A DNA stretch of 44,704 bases from contig CAKVOK010000025.1 of the NCBI GenBank assembly GCA_934792465.1, forward strand, positions 1-44,704, given 5' to 3'. Below the pieces are notes generated by a model. The model saw only the letters and a program-made list of their open reading frames with translations. It did not search any database and was not told the origin of the DNA. This DNA is from an uncultured Clostridia bacterium (GTDB lineage: Bacteria; Bacillota; Clostridia; RUG12999). The position numbers and the translations under genes were made by a program. This document shows positions 41,374 through 44,704 of this stretch, piece after piece; the first letter of the stretch is position 1, and each line of letters starts with the position of its first letter.

Positions 41374-42913
41374 CGTACTTATAATCGATGATGAACCTAT
41401 GATTCGGGAGGGACTTTCATCCATAGTCAATTGGAATGAACTCGGCTGCACGGTCTGCGCAACCGCCGAAAATGCGGAGGACGGCGCCGAAAAAATCAAA
41501 TCGCTCCGTCCCGACATAATCATAACGGATATAAAAATGGATAATATGAGCGGACTCGATATGCTTTATGAAATGCATGAATACACGCTTAATTCGCAGA
41601 TAATAATCATTACGGGATACAGAAATTTCGACTATGCCGCAACGGCTATCGAACTCGGCGTTTCCTCGTTTTTGCTCAAACCGCTGAAGCTGCCGAAGCT
41701 CGAACAGGCAATCATGAAAGCTACCGATTCGCTCGGCAAGCTGCGCAGCTCGTCAATGCCTGCCGAAAGCAGCATAAACGAAGATATAGAAGCTGCGTTT
41801 CGCAAAGCCGCGGTTTCGGACGGCAACGCATACGCAATACTTTCCGAATACAATATCCCGGATAACGAATATGTCGCCATATCCATGAAATGCGATACCG
41901 GCGACGGCGATATTTCCGCAGAAAATATAAAATATTATGTGAATCTTTTGATGCACGATATTGCCGATGTATATTCGATAGACAATGAAAACAATATTTT
42001 TTCATTTCTGCTGATTTCAAATGAACGTCGGCTTAACAAATCGGTATTTCTCCAGAATTTGAGCGCAATACAGGCAGTTGTTCTGAAAGACACCGAGAAA
42101 TCGTATTCCGTAAGTTTCAGCGATATAAGCAGCGACTACAGCCGTCTTAAAGAAAAATACAAGGAAAGTATGCGTGCCATAACGCACAACGTATACACGG
42201 GCGGCAGCTCGATTATCCCCTATGCCGTATCAAAAATATTCTTTGAAAACGATTATGATAATATCACAATAGATACTCTGCCGTCGCAGCTTCTGAACAT
42301 AGTAACGACGGGAGCGGCGGAGGCTCTGCCGAAATGTATTCAGCATATAGGCTATATATTTGAAAAAACCGCCGACCTTGATTTGCTGAAAAATAAATGC
42401 CACGAGATTATCTCTTATCTTTTCTCTATAAACAGTGCTCTCGACAACAGCCGTTTCACGCTTGATTCCGTATATATGATAATAGATAATGCCTCGTCAT
42501 ATGAAGAATTGCTCATGCTTATTTCCATGATAGCGAACGACCTCACGCACAAAATCGACAGCTATAACCACAAATCGCTTTCTTCTAAGCTTAATAAGGC
42601 GATAGCATATATAAAGAACAATATCGGCGGACAAATAACGCTCAGCGACGTTTCGGAGGCAATCGGATTAAGTCCGAATTATGTCAGCGCCGTTTTCAAA
42701 AAGGAGCTTAACAAGCGCTTTTCCGATTATATAACCGAAACACGCATAGAATTTGCGAAAACGCTTCTGAAAAGCGATGAATATAAAATTTACGAAATAT
42801 CCGACCAAGTCGGTATTTCGGACAGTTTGTATTTTTCCAAGCTTTTTAAAAAACATACCGGATTTTCGCCGTCGCAATACCGTGAGCATTGGCGAAAAGA
42901 AAATAAAGAATAA
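41366..42913 (+). CDS. response regulator, YesN/AraC type
   Basis: This is a 515-residue transcription regulator. The receiver domain (about 1-120) has the acidic pocket DDE (8-10), phosphoacceptor D55 (IIITDIKM), the T/S site in IIITGY and the conserved lysine in LLKPLK. A divergent middle region follows. Two AraC-type helix-turn-helix motifs lie at the C-terminus (about 405-505: AIAYIKNNIGGQITLSDVSEAIGLSPNYVSAVFKK, then EISDQVGISDSLYFSKLFKKHTGFSPSQYR). It is encoded with its kinase and divergently from the operon that it probably activates. The candidate site is the 20-bp-period direct repeat at 38061-38093. A repeat element with a terminator hairpin starts four bases after its stop codon. 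Confidence 0.94.
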   Translation: MYNVLIIDDEPMIREGLSSIVNWNELGCTVCATAENAEDGAEKIKSLRPDIIITDIKMDNMSGLDMLYEMHEYTLNSQIIIITGYRNFDYAATAIELGVSSFLLKPLKLPKLEQAIMKATDSLGKLRSSSMPAESSINEDIEAAFRKAAVSDGNAYAILSEYNIPDNEYVAISMKCDTGDGDISAENIKYYVNLLMHDIADVYSIDNENNIFSFLLISNERRLNKSVFLQNLSAIQAVVLKDTEKSYSVSFSDISSDYSRLKEKYKESMRAITHNVYTGGSSIIPYAVSKIFFENDYDNITIDTLPSQLLNIVTTGAAEALPKCIQHIGYIFEKTADLDLLKNKCHEIISYLFSINSALDNSRFTLDSVYMIIDNASSYEELLMLISMIANDLTHKIDSYNHKSLSSKLNKAIAYIKNNIGGQITLSDVSEAIGLSPNYVSAVFKKELNKRFSDYITETRIEFAKTLLKSDEYKIYEISDQVGISDSLYFSKLFKKHTGFSPSQYREHWRKENKE

Positions 42914-42916
42914 AAA

Positions 42917-43060
42917 GGGGCATTATAAAAATGCACAGACCGCATAAAGCAAGAAAGCAAGGACTTTGCCTTGCTTTTGCTCAGTTTGTCCATTCTGCAC
43001 TATTTTTCCAAAGCCCCAAAAGAGGGTGCTGCAAAGCAATTTTGTTTTGCAACACCCTCT
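42917..43060 (+). repeat. structured intergenic repeat, copy 2 (144 bp, longer form)
   Basis: This fills most of the gap between two convergent genes. A long outer stem starts GGGGC (42917-42921) and ends GCCCC (43013-43017). It encloses a second hairpin (42948-42962 with 42969-42981; 13 pairs and one bulge). A third hairpin (43021-43060) ends in TTTTTT. Copy 1 at 2010-2105, in opposite orientation, has the same outer stem and third hairpin but lacks the inner one. Both copies begin four to six bases after a stop codon and share a perfectly identical 22-bp block. It may serve both as a repeat element and as a bidirectional terminator. Confidence 0.8.
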
Positions 43061-43066
43061 TTTTTA
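43021..43066. terminator. bidirectional terminator between convergent genes
   Basis: A stem of about 17 bp with two mismatches (AGAGGGTG...CACCCTCT; 43021-43060) is followed by TTTTTT on the plus strand and by UUUU on the minus strand. It ends both the response-regulator gene and the minus-strand gene at 43068. Confidence 0.75.
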
Positions 43067-43067
43067 T

Positions 43068-44704
43068 TTAATTGTCAAATATTATCTCCTGCGCTTCGCA
43101 AAGCGATATAAAATTCGCTTCGTCCCACAGGAAATATTTGTAATACGACGTTTCCGAATTAATTTTTATGCTGTCCGAAACCAAATATTCGGACACATTT
43201 TCATTTAATGCAGTTCTTGTAATTTCCGTTAATCTGCCGTCGCTTGAATATCCGGCAACAACAAAAATCCCGTTGAACGCATTCGGAGATTCCACATAAA
43301 ATTCATATTCGTATTTTCCGCCCTTTTTCTCGACCGAAACCTTTGATACCGTAACGGTTGCATCGTCCTCTACCGTGTATATGACAATATCGCTCAGCTC
43401 GTCCTTGTCGTCCGCCTTTGCCGCCGCCTTTATTACCGTTCCCGGCTCAACAGCGAACGGCTTCGTATAAACAGAACCGTTTATCTCGCTCGGGTCGCTC
43501 TTGTCCGTTGTATAATATATCTTTCCGTCCGCTTCCATTGTCATTGTTACAATTCCCCGGCTTGCGGAAACCGTCGGCACGGCGGATTTGCTCTGACGGT
43601 AAATCGTAATCTTGTAGGTCTTTTCGTGTATTCCGTCCTCCGACTTTACCTTTATATACCTCGTTGACGCTCTGCCCTCGGAGAGCTTCACCGTCCTATC
43701 GGCAATCGGTATTTTCGAAGTCTTGGAGTAATACAATCCCCATTCGGCGCCTCGGCTTACTTCTACATCAATAGATATGCTGTCGAAGCTGTTCGCAACT
43801 CTCAAATCCGAGATTTCTCCGTCCTCTCTCTCGCCGTTGTGTATGATTTTTCCGCCGAGAGGACTTAGCGTTGCCAAAACATAGCAGTCGCTCGAAAGCG
43901 TTATCCCCGTTTTTATCAGCACAGCTTCACTGTTTGTATATATTCCGTCGTAATCCGCAAAAACACGGCAATACAGCTCCTTGTTTTCCGGCAATCCCGA
44001 TGCATACAGCATACTGCCGTCCTCGGAAAGAACAGCTTCCACCCTGTCGTTGAAAACCTCTCGGCTTACGCCGTATTCCAGATAAACTTGGGGCTTTCCC
44101 GGAATCGGCGTCTTAAGTTTCGCCGTAATGCTTCCGCCCGTTATCTGCGAAACCGTGAAACTTCCGAGAGTTTTCGGAGTTGAAATATTTATTTTCAGCG
44201 AATATGTTTTTGTTCGTCCGCTCGGTGCGGTTACCTTTATATTAAAGTCCGTACATTCATCAAGCATTACAAGCGGTGCCAAAGGCTCCGAATATCCCGC
44301 TTGGCAGAGTTCATATGTTGCTCCGTCAAAAAGGTCGATTTTGTGCGTCCATTTAAGATACAGGTAATCGCCCGTCAGCGAATCGCCCTCCAACTTCCAA
44401 TTGTCGAGATTTATCCCGAGTATGTCCACACAATCCGCAATCTTCGTTACATATACGGTTACATTTCCTGTGATATTCTTTCCTGTCCATGTTCTTCCGC
44501 CCGATTCAAATCTGTAAATATATCCCGTAGGCGCTGCCGGTAATGTTACGTCAGAACCGTAATCAGCCGTAATACTTCCGGTATAGTCGCCCTTATATGT
44601 AATCGTGTATTTGTTCGGAATTTTCCGCACCGTAACGGTTACATCTTCCGTGATATTCTTTCCTGTCCACTCCTCGCCGTTGACAGTAAAAGAATATGTA
44701 TATC
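43068..44704 (-). CDS. C-terminal part of a large surface protein, cut by the window edge
   Basis: The reading frame stays open to the window edge, so the GTG at 44630 is not a convincing start. The upstream codons continue a repeat (SFTVNGEEWTGKNIT...VTVTV) that recurs at RFESGGRTWTGKNIT...VTVYV. The visible 545 residues contain that repeat, a KYTITYKGDYTG segment like InlB-type beta-grasp repeats, cadherin or Ig-like stretches, and a chitobiase/FN3_7-like domain (GKIYYTTDKSDPSEINGSVYTKPF... IKAAA). The last about 95 residues are the shared C-terminal module (GIFVVAGYSSDGRLTEI...YYKYFLWDE). No enzyme or anchor domain is in view. It is convergent with the response-regulator gene. Confidence 0.8.
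   Translation of the reverse strand, partial: YTYSFTVNGEEWTGKNITEDVTVTVRKIPNKYTITYKGDYTGSITADYGSDVTLPAAPTGYIYRFESGGRTWTGKNITGNVTVYVTKIADCVDILGINLDNWKLEGDSLTGDYLYLKWTHKIDLFDGATYELCQAGYSEPLAPLVMLDECTDFNIKVTAPSGRTKTYSLKINISTPKTLGSFTVSQITGGSITAKLKTPIPGKPQVYLEYGVSREVFNDRVEAVLSEDGSMLYASGLPENKELYCRVFADYDGIYTNSEAVLIKTGITLSSDCYVLATLSPLGGKIIHNGEREDGEISDLRVANSFDSISIDVEVSRGAEWGLYYSKTSKIPIADRTVKLSEGRASTRYIKVKSEDGIHEKTYKITIYRQSKSAVPTVSASRGIVTMTMEADGKIYYTTDKSDPSEINGSVYTKPFAVEPGTVIKAAAKADDKDELSDIVIYTVEDDATVTVSKVSVEKKGGKYEYEFYVESPNAFNGIFVVAGYSSDGRLTEITRTALNENVSEYLVSDSIKINSETSYYKYFLWDEANFISLCEAQEIIFDN

Noticed and set aside
43068..44630. Reading the 43068 gene as a complete 520-residue protein starting at GTG 44630
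   Set aside because: The frame stays open to the window edge, and the upstream codons continue a recognisable repeat (WTGKNIT). The protein is cut by the window.
1..44704. CRISPR array, transposase, integrase, prophage or tRNA genes
   Set aside because: No regularly spaced identical repeats with spacers, no DDE or recombinase motifs, no tRNA-like cloverleaf and no attachment-site duplications were seen. The two repeat elements carry no coding capacity.

Overview
The window looks like the chromosome of a low-to-mid GC Gram-positive anaerobe of the class Clostridia (Firmicutes). The evidence is AGGAGG-type ribosome sites, sigma-A promoters, the order rpsB-tsf-pyrH-frr-uppS-cdsA-dxr-rseP-ispG, S-layer-homology (SLH) surface proteins, an LplA/LplB/LplC-type sugar ABC transporter and a YesM/YesN-type two-component system. 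A fibre-degrading gut or plant-debris lineage is a reasonable inference. I cannot name the genus.

Layout. (1) 56-1876, minus: dxs, with a near-consensus promoter. (2) 2112-8203, minus: a DUF2442 gene translationally coupled to a 1,941-residue secreted FG-GAP/fibronectin protein. (3) 8347-18010, minus: a housekeeping block. It holds isoprenoid and envelope genes (ispG, rseP, dxr, cdsA, uppS), translation genes (frr, pyrH, tsf, rpsB), a small alarmone synthetase, yqeY and rpsU. (4) 18222-37997, minus: nine tightly packed genes, apparently one 20-kb operon. In transcription order they are sugar-binding lipoprotein, two permeases, two SLH proteins, a GH74-like enzyme with a CBM9-like tail, a secreted binding protein, a second GH74-like enzyme and another secreted binding protein. 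A strong terminator follows. (5) 38171-42913, plus, divergent from the operon: a membrane-tethered solute-binding protein, a YesM-type histidine kinase and a YesN/AraC-type response regulator. (6) 43068-44704, minus: the C-terminal part of another large surface protein, cut by the window edge.

How it fits together. Regions 4 and 5 read as a Gram-positive polysaccharide-utilisation locus. A sensor module, probably using the tethered binding protein, controls a divergent operon that makes surface proteins, two GH74-family beta-propellers (the family is best known for xyloglucanases) and an oligosaccharide importer. A 20-bp-period direct repeat lies in the divergent promoter region, where an AraC-type regulator would bind.

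Most unusual content. An undescribed-looking module of about 155 residues recurs seven or eight times in three operon proteins. A separate C-terminal module of about 80-110 residues is shared by five large secreted proteins, two of them outside the operon. The operon pairs SLH proteins that lack any recognisable enzyme domain with enzymes that lack any recognisable anchor. A structured non-coding repeat occurs in two inverted copies that bracket the accessory genes and also the housekeeping block lying among them.
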